NCBI GenBank assembly: GCA_003075315.1
Contig: QDFQ01000006.1
Coordinates: forward strand, 89,530 to 152,719
Length of the DNA stretch: 63,190 bases
Direction: 5' to 3'
Source of the DNA: Arthrobacter sp. TPD3018
Lineage (GTDB): Bacteria; Pseudomonadota; Alphaproteobacteria; Sphingomonadales; Sphingomonadaceae
The position numbers and the translations under genes are program-made. Below, piece after piece: positions 62,948 to 63,190 of this stretch (position 1 is its first letter; the number at the start of each line of letters is the position of its first letter). Below the pieces are notes generated by a model, which saw nothing but the letters and a program-made list of their open reading frames with translations, was not told the DNA's origin and searched no databases.

Positions 62948-63190
62948 GTAGGGTAGGCCGGGTGGCGTCTCGTTGAGAACGTCCCTCGGCCCCCCTCCGA
63001 ACCGGACTTGCACCTTTCAGCGCATCCGGCTCTCCACCTACGTCAGAGTTGCAATTGTCGCCTATCTGGTAGCCTGCCCGCATGGAGGTCCACGTGGCAG
63101 GGTTTGCACAGCACGATACGCTTGCGCGTCCGTGCCGAGATCATTTTCCGACCCAAAGGCGCGACCTTCATATCAGCCATCTTGTGGACG
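62948..63190 (-). mobile_element. Group II intron, 3' end (cut by window edge)
   Basis: On the minus strand the 34-nt domain V is at 62999-63032 (GAGCCGGATGCGCTGAAAGG onwards, closing CCGGTTC), with the catalytic AGC and GAAA tetraloop-like turn. Domain VI follows (GGCC...GGCC) and the intron probably ends CCTAC at 62948. The exon then continues GCCTTCCCGAG in the ArdC frame. The element continues off the right edge. Confidence 0.82.
63043..63190 (-). CDS. Intron-encoded protein, C-terminal HNH domain (partial)
   Basis: The frame is open from the window edge to TGA 63043 and reads VHKMADMKVAPLGRKMISAR, then KRIVLCKPCHVDLHAG and a short tail. The CKPCH-x3-HAG pattern is the HNH endonuclease tail of group II intron reverse transcriptases. 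The reverse transcriptase and maturase parts lie outside the window. It would support splicing and retrohoming of the intron. Confidence 0.78.
   Translation of the reverse strand, partial: VHKMADMKVAPLGRKMISARTRKRIVLCKPCHVDLHAGRLPDRRQLQL

Noticed and set aside
1..63190. Replication initiator, rRNA or tRNA genes
   Set aside because: Looked for RepA/RepB/RepC-like proteins and tRNA-like cloverleafs by eye; none found, but a by-eye search cannot exclude a divergent one.

Overview
The window is GC-rich and reads as alphaproteobacterial, most likely a sphingomonad. The evidence is protein character: MucR/Ros-type regulator, vir-type conjugation genes, czc efflux genes, and small leading-region proteins typical of sphingomonad plasmids. 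It looks like part of a conjugative plasmid, or less likely an integrative conjugative element. No replication initiator gene is visible, so the two cannot be separated.

Layout. (1) 1-7140: heavy-metal resistance operon on the minus strand (CDF exporter, small His-rich protein, czcC, czcB, czcA cut by the window edge), divergent from a CadR-like MerR regulator across a MerR-type promoter. (2) 7220-8714: three-gene membrane module of unknown function, present a second time at 52092-53675. (3) 8764-18554: defence-like island: an operon of HEPN-like/zinc protein, tyrosine recombinase and GHKL-ATPase/nuclease; a VapBC-type toxin-antitoxin pair; and a Hachiman-like HamA/HamB pair whose helicase is broken by one base in a G8 run. 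(4) 18713-20150: recombinase remnant and small regulators. (5) 20442-35008: co-directional type IV secretion operon (wall hydrolase, TrbM-like, VirB1, LPD7 protein, VirB2-VirB11, VirD4). (6) 35097-41453: IS5-type remnant, then a second defence island: HNH-like (frameshifted), AbiGi-like and DUF2026-like genes, divergent from a SIR2-APAZ plus short Argonaute (SPARSA) pair. (7) 41518-45006: relaxase region, with a probable oriT at 44420-44466 carrying an IncP/T-border-like nic core. (8) 45732-47880: ParA, a ribbon-helix-helix partner and a roughly 1-kb array of TG(T/C)TCAC repeats, probably the centromere. (9) 48659-62947: leading region (DUF3768, SRAP/YedK, zinc ribbons, second copy of the membrane module, SSB, MucR, DUF2493, two PP-loop proteins, ArdC). 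(10) 62948-63190: 3' end of a group II intron inserted in ardC.

The regions fit together through the predicted nic polarity. The transferred strand should be the plus strand, entering from 44466 rightwards, so the ssb/ardC/SRAP side enters first and the relaxase and secretion genes last. Almost all genes right of the nic are on the minus strand, so the incoming single strand is their template. Two of them (ssb and the DUF2493 gene) carry a shared folded element ending exactly 102 nt before the start codon, and eight carry a GC hairpin just upstream of the ribosome-binding site. This suggests an establishment/anti-defence island with single-strand-DNA promoters or structured leaders. That proposal, together with the duplicated membrane module, is the most novel-looking content.
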